A stretch of 64,000 nt of DNA from Desulfofustis sp. PB-SRB1 (GTDB lineage Bacteria > Desulfobacterota > Desulfobulbia > Desulfobulbales > Desulfocapsaceae), in assembly GCA_016722945.1 (NCBI GenBank), contig JAEQMT010000022.1, positions 1 through 64,000 of the forward strand. The letters run 5' to 3'. The notes below the pieces were generated by a model that was given only the letters and a program-made list of their open reading frames with translations, was not told where the DNA came from and did no database searches. The position numbers and the translations under genes were made by a program. Within the stretch, counting starts at the first letter, position 1. Every line of letters begins with the position of its first letter. Below are positions 1-7,833 of this stretch, piece by piece.

Positions 1-109
1 TCTGGGTTGATTCTTTGTTATATTCGACCTGTGAGGCTGTGGATTGTCGTACATAGACAAATGCCTGTCGCTGCAGGTGGGTTGGTTGAATTTTATTAGT
101 ATCGATCAT
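1..109 (-). CDS. Serine recombinase, N-terminal start only (runs off the left edge)
   Basis: Reading the minus strand from the ATG at 109 gives 36 residues with the core VYVRQSTASQVEYNKEST. This matches the start of large serine recombinases/resolvases, in which the R-x-S motif carries the nucleophilic serine. The rest of the catalytic domain and the DNA-binding part lie beyond base 1. The start overlaps the stop of the small upstream gene by ATGA, so the two are translationally coupled. A role in excision or integration of a mobile element is known for the family. Which element it serves cannot be seen here. Confidence 0.75.
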   Translation of the reverse strand, partial: MIDTNKIQPTHLQRQAFVYVRQSTASQVEYNKESTQ

Positions 110-273
110 TTCCAGCCTCCTTGGTCGGTTCCGTCTTCCTGTGTAACAACTATTTTGTGGATCAGGTGGGCCAGTGATGATTGTATGTGTTCTTGTAGTT
201 GTGGGTCCAGGGATTGCCAGATTTTTTGTCTGTTGTCTTTTCCTGTCGGCCACAGTGGTAATTGTTTTGGCAT
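106..273 (-). CDS. Small acidic/helical protein coupled to the serine recombinase
   Basis: 55 codons starting MPKQLPLWPTGKDNRQK and ending just inside the recombinase start (ATGA overlap at 106-109). It has a Trp, several Leu and Gln, and a predicted helical centre (IWQSLDPQLQEHIQSSLAHL). Small proteins of this look often precede serine recombinase genes in mobile modules, but I do not recognise a named family. The open frame continues upstream to 444 into the repeat unit. The ATG at 273 is preferred because upstream codons fall in unrelated repeated DNA. Function unknown; the coupling suggests an accessory or DNA-binding subunit. Confidence 0.5.
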   Translation of the reverse strand: MPKQLPLWPTGKDNRQKIWQSLDPQLQEHIQSSLAHLIHKIVVTQEDGTDQGGWK

Positions 274-523
274 GGGCCTCTTTCTTGAAGCTGTTTGTGT
301 TTCTTGCTTTGCCGAAAGAAGAGAATCTACAATGTTGCGTAAGAGTAACAAACTTGATGCCGTGGCAATAAGTTCAGGATGTTGTGTAAAGGCGGGTAGC
401 GAGAATTTTTGTGGGCAGATTTTGTGCAGTGAGGTGGACCCCAAGTCAAGGACAATTTTCCCCTGAATTTAAGTTATTTCCTTTCCTTTATTCGCAGCGG
501 ATTAGCGCTGCCCAGTTCCTCTT

Positions 524-570
524 TCCGGTACCATTTCGGTGGAGCGAAGCGGAGCCGAAATGGTACCGGA
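524..570. terminator. Perfect 16-bp hairpin inside the IS left end
   Basis: TCCGGTACCATTTCGG (524-539) and its exact reverse complement (555-570) are separated by 15 bases. It lies between the orfB stop and the left terminal repeat. A strong stem here could stop transcription entering or leaving the IS. There is no T-run, so it is not a canonical intrinsic terminator. A small nested insertion is an alternative explanation. Confidence 0.5.
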
Positions 571-593
571 GCTATCCGTGTTGAAATGATCCT

Positions 594-1461
594 TTATTTC
601 CGCACCCCGCCCGTGCCCGCTCGATAGACTGATGCGGGCGTAAGGTAGCCCAACGCCTGATGGGGCCGCTCATCGTTATAAAGGTGAAATACGCTCGGAG
701 GCCACGGTACAACTCGGCAAAGAACTCGTACCCCTTAAGGTAAATATCCTCATATTTGACGCTACGCCACAACCGCTCGACGAAAATATTATCCAATGCC
801 CTGCCCCGTCCATCCATGCTGATCGCAATCTTTGCATCCGTGGAGTACCTTCGTAAAAAGCCGTACTGGTAAATTGAGCCCCCTGGTCAGTGTTGAATAT
901 CTCAGGCGCACCATACGTACGGAGTGCTTCTTCCAGGCAGTCGATACAGAAGCCTGAATCAAGCGTATTGGACAACCGCCAGGCCAAGACACGACGAGAA
1001 TACCAGTCCATGATCGCCACCAGATAGGCAAACCCGTGGGCCAACCGGATATAGGTGATATCGGCGCTCCACACCTGGTCTGGTCGCGTAATGGCCACAC
1101 CACGCAGCAGGTAAGGATAGATCTTATGGGTGGGATGCGGTTTACTGGTATGAGGTCCGGGCAGCATGCCGGCAAGTCCGAGTACCTTCATCAAACGCTG
1201 TACCCGTTTTCGGTTGACCTGATACCCAGCATCACGTAACGATAAGACCATTCTCCTGCTGCCGTAAAAGGGACGGCGAGTGTACTCGGCATCAATTAAC
1301 CTCAGCAGTTTCAGATCCAGCTCGCTGACCGGAGTGTCACCCTTCCAGCACCGATAGACCCCTGAGCGGGTTACTCCGGCCAGTTCACACTGGCGACTCA
1401 GCGATGGAGCTGAGGATTGGCCTGCTGGAGCAGGCTCTATCCAGGTTTGTCGAACGCTCAC
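594..1461 (-). pseudogene. IS3-family transposase OrfB (DDE integrase), two frameshifts
   Basis: Reading from 1461, the HTH-like region (CELAGVTRSGVYR) and the integrase core are clear: VWSADITYI with the first Asp and IFNTDQGAQFTS with the second. The frame then breaks near 840-845, where the family sequence continues as DAKIAISMDGRGRALDN in another frame up to YRGLRAYFTF. It breaks again at 680-682, a missing T in a T-run. The last frame gives YNDERPHQALGYLTPASVYR and a stop at 594-596. The glutamate-containing end is therefore not joined to the first two Asp residues. The start at 1461 overlaps orfA by ATGA. Confidence 0.9.
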
Positions 1462-1751
1462 CGGCTCAGTCCGGACTTTTTTTTCAACCAGTCCAGCTCC
1501 ATGTTCAACCGGCCGATTTCCGTGTATAATCTATCCGGCTCAGTGGCTTCGTCGCGTTTTTTGCGTCCCCGCTTGGTTTCAAACAGTGTCCCGGCTTGTT
1601 CGGTGATCGCCTTTTTCCAGTGGCCGACTTGCACCGGATGGACACCGTATGCCTGGGCAATTTCGTTAGTAGTCTGTACCCCACGGATCGCCTCCAAGCC
1701 AACCTTTGCCTTGAATGCCGCGGTGTAGGTCCTGCGCCTTTTTTCTGTCAT
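1458..1751 (-). CDS. IS3-family OrfA, helix-turn-helix transposase subunit
   Basis: 97 residues, starting MTEKRRRTYTAAFKAKVGLE, with a helix-turn-helix (TNEIAQAYGVHPVQVGHWKK) that recognises the IS ends. A C-terminal leucine-rich segment (LYTEIGRLNMELDWLKKK) is of the kind used for dimerisation. The last codons contain A-AAA-AAG (about 1477-1484), the usual slippery site at which ribosomes shift -1 to make OrfAB in this family. OrfA is intact, in contrast to OrfB, so it could still act as a repressor of related copies. Confidence 0.9.
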   Translation of the reverse strand: MTEKRRRTYTAAFKAKVGLEAIRGVQTTNEIAQAYGVHPVQVGHWKKAITEQAGTLFETKRGRKKRDEATEPDRLYTEIGRLNMELDWLKKKSGLSR

Positions 1752-1998
1752 TTTTCAGTATCCCCGTTATGGTGAGGAAAATAACTTAATTTGCTGTCCC
1801 ATTTTTGGGGTCCACTATACAGATCGGTCCAGGAAGCTGGGATTTCAGCCCTGCTTCCATCTGGGAAAACCAAAGTGAGATATAGGTGTTTGTTTCGGTA
1901 TCGCCATCTGAAAAGGTTCAGTTGTTTGCCTTTTAGTGGGTGATATTCCCTGATGATTTTGACCTTTTTCGGATACCCCTCGAGGTGGGTAGTGTGTC

Positions 1999-2865
1999 GT
2001 GTGTTCCTTCGACAGTATGGATCATGATTGGACGTTACGCTTTCTGCAACATCGGGTAGGTGATAAACGATTGTTGCGGCTGATCCGAAAATGGCTGAAA
2101 GTTGGGGTAGCAGAAGATGGCAAACGGGTAGAACAAGAAATTGGGGCTCCGCAAGGGGCGGTTATTTCACCCATTCTTGCAAATATCTATCTGCATTATG
2201 TTTATGATTTATGGATTAACCAGTGGCGAAAGCACAATGCGACCGGCGATATAATAGTTATCCGGTACGCAGATGACACCATACTGGGGTTCCAATATAA
2301 GCGTGATGCCGACAGCTTGCTCAAGTTGTTAGAGAGCCGGCTGGCGGGTTTTAGCCTTTCACTTCACCCTGCTAAGACGCGATTACTCCAGTTTGGACGG
2401 TATGCCCAAGAACGCCGTGCCAAAAACGGCAAGGGCAAACCAGAAACCTTCGATTTTCTTGGTTTCACTCACTACTGCAGTCGTGCCATAAAAAATGGCT
2501 GGTTTAAAGTTGTGCGAAAGACTGTTGCCAGGCGTATGAGGGTTCAGTTGCAGGAGGTAAAGACTGAGTTGCGTCGTCGCCTGCACCGTCCATTGCCAGA
2601 AACTGGTCGATGGTTGGGCCAGATTATTAGGGGACACATGGCATACTATGCAGTTCCCGATAATATTGGCAGCGTCAGCTCATTTGTATATCACGTGAGA
2701 TGGTTATGGTATCGCGCACTCTGCCGTCGAAGTCAGCGCCGGAGGATGAACTGGACGAGATTCAACAAAATCTGTGAAAGATTCTTTCCTCCCGTGCGAA
2801 TAATGCACCCACAACCTTTGCATCGTTTTGACGCCAAAACACGAGAGAGGAGCCCAGTGCGTTAG
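1999..2865 (+). pseudogene. Group II intron reverse transcriptase/maturase, 5'-truncated (copy 1)
   Basis: 288 residues from a GTG at 1999. Homology starts inside the RT palm at FDSMDHDWTLRFLQHRV (RT block 3). It continues through GAPQGAVISPILANIYLHYV, the catalytic YADD box (RYADDTILGF), the DFLGFTHYCSR block and the maturase X region (MNWTRFNKICERFFPP). Complete enzymes of this type have roughly 130-150 more N-terminal residues, so finger blocks 0-2 are missing and the enzyme should be inactive. The upstream 1823-1998 sequence shows no intron 5' end. The intron RNA tail follows directly. Confidence 0.88.
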
Positions 2866-2922
2866 CAGCGCACGCTGGGATCTGTGCGGGGGGTGCCGGG
2901 TAACCGGCATTCCTACCGCGAC
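2850..2922 (+). ncRNA. Group II intron domains V and VI with 3' splice end (copy 1)
   Basis: Domain V is the 33-nt hairpin from GAGCCCAGTGCG (2850) to CGCTGGGATC (2882), with the catalytic AGC near its 5' side. Domain VI follows: a long stem closed by GUAA, (TGCCGG/CCGGCA) and a bulged A in CCTACCGC, 8 nt before the end AC at 2922. These are the hallmarks of bacterial group II intron 3' ends. Without domains I-IV and the intron 5' end this copy cannot self-splice in cis. Confidence 0.85.
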
Positions 2923-3201
2923 CGACAATGTTGCGTAAGAGTAACAAACTTGATGCCGTGGCAATAAGTTCAGGATGTTGTGTAAAGGCGGGTAGCGAGA
3001 ATTTTTGTGGGCAGATTTTGTGCAGATCGGTCCAGGAAGCTGGGATTTCAGCCCTGCTTCCATCTGGGAAAACCAAAGTGAGATATAGGTGTTTGTTTCG
3101 GTATCGCCATCTGAAAAGGTTCAGTTGTTTGCCTTTTAGTGGGTGATATTCCCTGATGATTTTGACCTTTTTCGGATACCCCTCGAGGTGGGTAGTGTGT
3201 C

Positions 3202-4068
3202 GTGTGTTCCTTCGACAGTATGGATCATGATTGGACGTTACGCTTTCTGCAACATCGGGTAGGTGATAAACGATTGTTGCGGCTGATCCGAAAATGGCTG
3301 AAAGTTGGGGTAGCAGAAGATGGCAAACGGGTAGAACAAGAAATTGGGGCTCCGCAAGGGGCGGTTATTTCACCCATTCTTGCAAATATCTATCTGCATT
3401 ATGTTTATGATTTATGGGTTAACCAGTGGCGAAAGCACAATGCGACCGGCGATATAATAGTTATCCGGTACGCAGATGACACCATACTGGGGTTCCAATA
3501 TAAGCGTGATGCCGACAGCTTACTCAAGTTGTTAGAGGGCCGGCTGGCGGGTTTTAGCCTTTCACTTCACCCTGCTAAGACGCGATTACTCCAGTTTGGA
3601 CGGTATGCCCAAGAACGCCGTGCCAAAAACGGCAAGGGCAAACCAGAAACCTTCGATTTTCTTGGTTTCACTCACTACTGCAGTCGTGCCATAAAAAATG
3701 GCTGGTTTAAAGTTGTGCGAAAGACTGTTGCCAGGCGTATGAGGGCTCAGTTACAGGAGGTAAAGACTGAGTTGCGTCGTCGCCTGCACCGTCCAATGTC
3801 AGAAACCGGTCGATGGTTGGGCCAGGTCATTAGGGGACACATGGCATACTTTGCAGTTCCCGATAATATTGGCAGTGTCAGCTCATTTGTATATCACGTG
3901 AGATGGTTATGGTATCGCGCACTATACCGCCGAAGTCAGCGCCGGAGAATGAACTGGACGAGGTTCAACAGGATCTGTGATAGGTTCTTTCCTCCCGTGC
4001 GAATAATGCACCCACAACCTTTGCATCGTTTTGACGCCAAAACACGAGAGAGGAGCCCAGTGCGTTAG
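3202..4068 (+). pseudogene. Group II intron reverse transcriptase/maturase, 5'-truncated (copy 2)
   Basis: Same 288-residue fragment as copy 1, exactly 1203 bp downstream, and truncated at the same point. It differs by a few substitutions (for example I/V after DLW, S/G in LLE-RLAG, L/M near LHRP, Y/F in HMAY-AVP). The YADD box is intact. The open frame is free of stops in both copies, which is more than expected for long-decayed DNA. However, it lacks the N-terminal RT fingers needed for activity. Confidence 0.88.
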
Positions 4069-4125
4069 CAGCGCACGCTGGGATCTGTGCGGGGGGTGCT
4101 GGGTAACCAGCATTCCTACCGCGAC
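4053..4125 (+). ncRNA. Group II intron domains V and VI with 3' splice end (copy 2)
   Basis: Domain V (4053-4085) is identical to copy 1. In domain VI the stem reads TGCTGG-GTAA-CCAGCA instead of TGCCGG-GTAA-CCGGCA, so a C-G pair has become U-A by two compensating changes. The bulged A and the terminal GAC (4123-4125) are kept. Confidence 0.85.
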
Positions 4126-4144
4126 CGACATTCTGGATCCCCGA

Positions 4145-4870
4145 TTATGCATGGTTATAAATGACTGGCATCTTCCCTTTCCATTCATCCCACAGCTCTG
4201 GGTCTATAGCCAAGTCGGACATGAAATCTGCGACATTTATGCGACTTGTTGAGCCCGCGTTAAATATAACATTTCGTATCGGGGAGGTTACAATCTCATA
4301 GTTGCTGACTTCATCATCGTCGATGAGTCCATCGGGTCGAACCGCTACCCATTCAATCTTTTCATGGTGTTGTCCAACTTTGAGACGAAGAAAATCGGCA
4401 GCGTTTTCATTATCCGAGTGTGGAGGAAGCAGTACACGCAGTAGAGAAATAATAATGGTCTGGGAAAATGGAGGCTTTTCAGCTATATCACGATTGCTGT
4501 TTCCTGCTGTATTCATCAGGATGATCTTCACCTTATTCTTTGAGTCAATTGACTCAATTGCTTGTACCACTTTTTTAACAGCATTGGTGACAAGACGGCG
4601 TGGATGTCCAAACACACCTTTGAAAGTTAGGTTGTGACCCAGACACGAAAAAACAGTATCACATTCTTTTAGATAGTGAGCAAGTTCGTTTTCAGATATT
4701 TCGGATATGTCTGCCTCAACTATTTGCAGGCCTGGATGATGGTTGTCCATGTTTGCAAGCGAATCTGAATCACGAACAACCGCAATAACCTCGACACCTT
4801 TTTGGAGCAGTAACTTGACAAGCAACCGGCCAGTGGCGCCATTCGCACCTATCACTACTGTTTTTTTCAT
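4145..4870 (-). CDS. Atypical SDR / NAD(P)H-binding protein (NmrA-like)
   Basis: 241 residues with an N-terminal dinucleotide-binding loop (VVIGANGATGRLLVKLLL, G-x-x-G-x-x-G). Alternating strands and helices follow, including VEADISE and VFSCLGHN, as in the NAD(P)-binding SDR/NmrA/biliverdin-reductase-B-like group. The Tyr-x-x-x-Lys pair of classical SDRs is not evident. No signal peptide. It is a single gene directly after the duplicated intron units and reads towards them. Base composition is more AT-rich than the core genes of the window, which fits an accessory region. Substrate unknown. Confidence 0.8.
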   Translation of the reverse strand: MKKTVVIGANGATGRLLVKLLLQKGVEVIAVVRDSDSLANMDNHHPGLQIVEADISEISENELAHYLKECDTVFSCLGHNLTFKGVFGHPRRLVTNAVKKVVQAIESIDSKNKVKIILMNTAGNSNRDIAEKPPFSQTIIISLLRVLLPPHSDNENAADFLRLKVGQHHEKIEWVAVRPDGLIDDDEVSNYEIVTSPIRNVIFNAGSTSRINVADFMSDLAIDPELWDEWKGKMPVIYNHA

Positions 4871-5108
4871 TGTATCACGCGGTATTTAGTAAAGTCCTTA
4901 ATTGGTCAATCGTCCCACGGCAATTCGGCCGTTCGCGCCGCTTAACGGGGCACAGGCAAAGCTGGCCGGCGCAAAATAGTGGAGCAACCTGTGCTGTATA
5001 AACCTTTTGCGTCCTCGTTCAGGGCCGGGTTAGATATGTTTATATCCAGCGCCTTGTATTCTTACAATAGTGAACATATTTTTCTTCGAACATTCTTTGC
5101 AATCTTCA

Positions 5109-5249
5109 GGGAGCCTTGAAAAATGGCCTTTTCGCCCAATCTCCGCGTTGCTCAAAAAATTTTATCCTGGCGATATCAGCCATACGCCTGCGGTAAAATT
5201 TTCCTCGCACCTTGATCTTGAACGAAAATTCTCATTTTTCAAGGCTCCC
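5109..5249 (+). mobile_element. MITE-like element, copy 1 (141 bp, perfect 17-bp inverted ends)
   Basis: It begins GGGAGCCTTGAAAAATG and ends with the exact reverse complement. Inside is a second inverted pair, AAAATTTTATCC and GGTAAAATTTT, so the transcript would fold into a long branched hairpin. Homologous copies lie at 8604-8746 (same orientation) and 43436-43576 (reverse). No coding capacity. The transposase that would move it is not in the window, and target duplications are unclear. Confidence 0.85.
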
Positions 5250-5282
5250 TTAGGGGGGCGGAAAAAACTTCGGTTTCCGGCG

Positions 5283-5400
5283 TCTAAGGATCGTTTTGAC
5301 TGCTCGACGTACTTGTTGCGATTGCCAGCTCAAACTGACCACCACTCATCGTGGGGCGCCTATTACGGAGCTGTCCCAAACTGTTTAGCGGATTTTTTTC
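5283..5400 (+). repeat. Diverged direct repeat left of the binding-protein gene
   Basis: It shares with 6413-6515 the ordered blocks GGATCGTTTT-A-TGCTC-AC-TAC, CC-CCACTC-TCGT-G-GCGC, and AGCT-TCCCAAAC followed by GCGGA-TTTTT. The pair flanks the amino-acid-binding protein gene. Confidence 0.5.
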
Positions 5401-5436
5401 AGTTCACCAGACTAATAAAAGAAAAAAGGAGAAACC

Positions 5437-6297
5437 ATGATACCAAGACTTCTGGCTGCTGTTGTCATGCTTACCACCATCTTTGTCGCCCCCCTGGCGG
5501 CCCGGGATGTAACCGGGACACTGGCGAAAATTGACACCACGGGGACAATCACCATCGGCTACCGTGAATCGCAACCCCCCATGTCCTTTGTTGACGATTC
5601 GGGAGCACCCGTGGGATATTCCCTAGATCTGTGTCGGGAAATCGTCGCGGAGATAGAAACGGAATTGGGAAAAGCCGTAGCCATCGACTACCTCCCAGTC
5701 TCCGCGATAGAACGTTTTACGGCAGTAGAAAGTGGCAAGATCGACATTCTTTGCGGGTCGACCACCGTCACTCTTGCTCGCCGCGAGCGTGTCGATTTTA
5801 CCCTTCTCACCTTTGCCACCGGTGGCTCTTACATGGCTCTTAAGGGGAGTAACGTGGTGAACAACTTCGCGGGAAAGAAGATTGGAGTTGTCAAGAACAC
5901 CACGACCCTTACGGCACTCAAAGAACTCTTCAAGGAGACCGGAACCGTGGTGGAGATTGTCGAGTTTGATTCCACGGAGCAGGGTTTTACTGATTTGGTG
6001 TCTAAAAAAATTGATATTTTTTCCGCTGACCAGGTGGTTCTCATCGGCTTAGCGCTCAAATCGGGGCGTGCTGGAGATTTTACCATTCTCCCCGATTTGT
6101 TCTCTTTTGAGCCTTTCGCTCTGGCAATAGGCCGAAATGACGCTGATTTCCGGCTGGTTGCCGACAAGGCGTTGACCAGGATCTACCGCTCTGGCGCAAT
6201 AGATCTCATCTACGACAAATGGTTTGGCCGATTTTCTAAATCGATGCCCTCAGCCCTCAAGTCTATGATTAAACTCAATTCCATACCGGAAAAGTAG
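5437..6297 (+). CDS. Amino-acid ABC transporter periplasmic binding protein
   Basis: 286 residues: a cleavable signal peptide (MIPRLLAAVVMLTTIFVAPLAA) followed by a complete family-3 solute-binding domain. It opens with TGTITIGYRESQPPMSFVDD and GAPVGYSLDLC. The mid-domain motif is GKIDILCGSTTVTLARRERVDFT and the hinge region GKKIGVVKNTTT. These bind a polar amino acid in the periplasm and deliver it to an ABC permease. No permease or ATPase is adjacent, so it is an orphan that must use a distant transporter or act as a sensor. RBS AAAGGAGAAACC precedes the ATG. The gene is flanked by diverged direct repeats. Confidence 0.9.
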   Translation: MIPRLLAAVVMLTTIFVAPLAARDVTGTLAKIDTTGTITIGYRESQPPMSFVDDSGAPVGYSLDLCREIVAEIETELGKAVAIDYLPVSAIERFTAVESGKIDILCGSTTVTLARRERVDFTLLTFATGGSYMALKGSNVVNNFAGKKIGVVKNTTTLTALKELFKETGTVVEIVEFDSTEQGFTDLVSKKIDIFSADQVVLIGLALKSGRAGDFTILPDLFSFEPFALAIGRNDADFRLVADKALTRIYRSGAIDLIYDKWFGRFSKSMPSALKSMIKLNSIPEK

Positions 6298-6660
6298 CGT
6301 CGCGGATTTCAGCGCAAAAAGCTCACTACTGGTGGGAGGGGCTGCTGATGCTGAGCCATGTCCATTCTTCCTGGTGAAGCATGATGCTGTTTTAGAGACT
6401 TCGCACTTGGTCTCAAGGGATCGTTTTAATTGCTCAACCTACCCGGTATGTCGGCGCGGTTAAAACGCCCCCCACTCCTCGTTGAGCGCATTTTCTCAGC
6501 TATCCCAAACAGGCGGACTTTTTGCGAATGCATCACGCACAAGAGAACTGCATGGAGTAGCTATGTAGATGGTTATTGTGCGCATTAATATCAAGATTGT
6601 TTTGCTTGATGTTTAGTGCCGTTCTCACATACATTGGTCTGCATAACATGCCGACTTTTA
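6298..6660. other. Intergenic stretch with the second diverged repeat
   Basis: It holds the partner (6413-6515) of the repeat at 5283-5400. No other feature is supported. The two flanking genes converge here. Confidence 0.55.
6413..6515 (+). repeat. Diverged direct repeat right of the binding-protein gene
   Basis: Same block order as 5283-5400, with many substitutions and small indels. It ends GCGGACTTTTT. It is probably a relic of an older duplication or insertion that brought in the binding-protein gene. Confidence 0.5.
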
Positions 6661-7833
6661 TCAATATTCCCGCTCTTCAATGAAAAACACCAGGGGGATG
6701 CCGGCTAAACCGACAATACCGGCGATGATGAAGGTCTGCTGCAGGCCGACCTGATCGGCAATGAAGCCGACGAGTACCACGACCGCCGATCTGGCCAGAA
6801 AACTGATCATCATGAATACCCCGTTGGCCGCCGAGGAGCCGCTTCCCGAATACTCCTGGATCATCGCCAGCATCACCGGGGTGGTGGAGAGCAAAAAAAA
6901 GCCGCTTACCAGCAGCACCAGCAGCTGCATGAGTCCGGACACCGCGGTGAACGTAAGCAGAGACAGCGGCGCGATCACCAGACAACAGCCCAGCAGCTTT
7001 TTCCGGCCCAGCAGGTCACTGAGGCTGCCCACCGCCAGGATGCCCGCTACCCCGGCCGCCTCGAAGATCGACAGGGCGATTCCGGCGAGCCATACATCAC
7101 CGCTTCTGGAAAGGATGTAAAGCGGCAGAAAGGCGCTCAAACAGGCGTGCATAAAGCCGCGGACGACGACAATGCCGGAGAGCGGCAACAGGACGGCGCG
7201 CATCTGAAGACACGTTTTTCTGATCGAGGATTGTGAACGCGGATTGATGGTCACCGGCATGTTTTTGAACTTGAAATACATCACCACCGATGCCGCCATT
7301 CCAAATACCATCACCGGGTAGTACCCCTCGAAACCAAGCAGTGACACAGCACCGATAATGGTCATCGGTCCCAGTGTCCGGGCGAGTTCGCCGCCCGTCA
7401 TGTACAGACTCATGCCCCGACCGGTCTTGTCGCCGGCAACCTTGTAAATAAGGGCCGGGGCCGGCACGTGAAACAGAGACACACTGATGCCCGCGCAAAA
7501 CAGCAGAACCAGAACAACCCCATAGCTCGGAGCGACACCAAGCAATGACATGGGTACCGCGGTCATGGCGGGGGCGAGGATAATGAAATATTTGACGCTC
7601 ACCCGATCCGCCAGTTTGCCGATAAAGGGGTTCATCAGCGCCGGAAGCTGCATCACCGTAGAGGCAAAACCCGCCTGGGTGAGGGACAAACCGAATTTTT
7701 CGATGATAAAGGGCAGCAGCGGCGCCAGAAAACTGGAGTAGACATCATGGATAAAGTGGCACAAAGAAAGCAGCAGCACTTTTCCCCGGTCAAATGATCT
7801 CTTTTCCGGCGTGGACATTGGGCGCCGTGGCAC
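6661..7833 (-). CDS. MFS transporter, fosmidomycin-resistance (Fsr)-like
   Basis: 390 residues with about 12 membrane segments. The opening LLLSLCHFIHDVYSSFLAPLLPFI and FGLSLTQAG are typical of the Fsr-type MFS group. The loop 2-3 motif GKLADRVSVKY and the equivalent SLSDLLGRKK in the second half are the usual major-facilitator signatures. Family members export small drugs or metabolites with proton exchange; the substrate here is unknown. The ATG at 7818 (MSTPEKR) is an alternative start. Monocistronic, convergent with the binding-protein gene. Confidence 0.85.
   Translation of the reverse strand: MPRRPMSTPEKRSFDRGKVLLLSLCHFIHDVYSSFLAPLLPFIIEKFGLSLTQAGFASTVMQLPALMNPFIGKLADRVSVKYFIILAPAMTAVPMSLLGVAPSYGVVLVLLFCAGISVSLFHVPAPALIYKVAGDKTGRGMSLYMTGGELARTLGPMTIIGAVSLLGFEGYYPVMVFGMAASVVMYFKFKNMPVTINPRSQSSIRKTCLQMRAVLLPLSGIVVVRGFMHACLSAFLPLYILSRSGDVWLAGIALSIFEAAGVAGILAVGSLSDLLGRKKLLGCCLVIAPLSLLTFTAVSGLMQLLVLLVSGFFLLSTTPVMLAMIQEYSGSGSSAANGVFMMISFLARSAVVVLVGFIADQVGLQQTFIIAGIVGLAGIPLVFFIEEREY

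Larger units (their letters stand above)
430..1819 (-). mobile_element. IS3-family insertion sequence, 1390 bp
   Basis: The ends read TGAGGTGGACCCC (430-442) and, reversed from 1819, TATAGTGGACCCC. The inner parts GTGGACCCCAA and GGACA are also shared. It is flanked by the 3-bp direct repeat CAG (427-429 and 1820-1822). The uninterrupted copy at 3023-3025 has a single CAG, confirming insertion. Two consecutive minus-strand frames (orfA, orfB) are typical of the IS3 family. OrfB is frameshifted twice, so the copy is probably immobile unless helped in trans. Confidence 0.93.
329..2924 (+). repeat. Tandem repeat unit 1 (group II intron 3' part, interrupted by an IS)
   Basis: This is the first of two direct copies. 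Removing the IS (430-1819) and one 3-bp target copy leaves 1203 bp, exactly the length of unit 2 (2925-4127). The boundaries share the trinucleotide ACA at 329, 2925 and 4128. Inside are a short non-coding lead, a 5'-truncated reverse transcriptase ORF and the domain V-VI tail of a group II intron. The copies differ at scattered positions, so the duplication is not brand new. Confidence 0.9.
2925..4127 (+). repeat. Tandem repeat unit 2 (uninterrupted)
   Basis: This is the second direct copy, abutting unit 1 with no spacer. It preserves the empty target site of the IS at 3023-3025 (CAG within TGTGCAGATCGG), which fixes the IS ends in unit 1. It carries its own 288-aa reverse transcriptase fragment and intron RNA tail. 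After it the sequence changes abruptly to unique DNA (TTCTGGATCC). Confidence 0.9.
4871..5436. other. Intergenic stretch with a MITE and a degenerate repeat
   Basis: No convincing gene. It contains the MITE-like element at 5109-5249 and the first of two diverged copies of a roughly 115-bp sequence (5283-5400; partner at 6413-6515). A good ribosome binding site (AAAAAAGGAGAAACC) at its end belongs to the next gene. Confidence 0.7.

Noticed and set aside
44-466. 140-aa plus-strand reading frame across the left repeat edge
   Set aside because: It crosses the repeat and IS boundaries, has no family resemblance, and is opposite the recombinase module that explains the DNA better.
329-4127. Assembly duplication as the source of the tandem units
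   Set aside because: The copies differ at many scattered bases, including a compensatory pair, and only one holds the IS, so a simple assembly error is unlikely.
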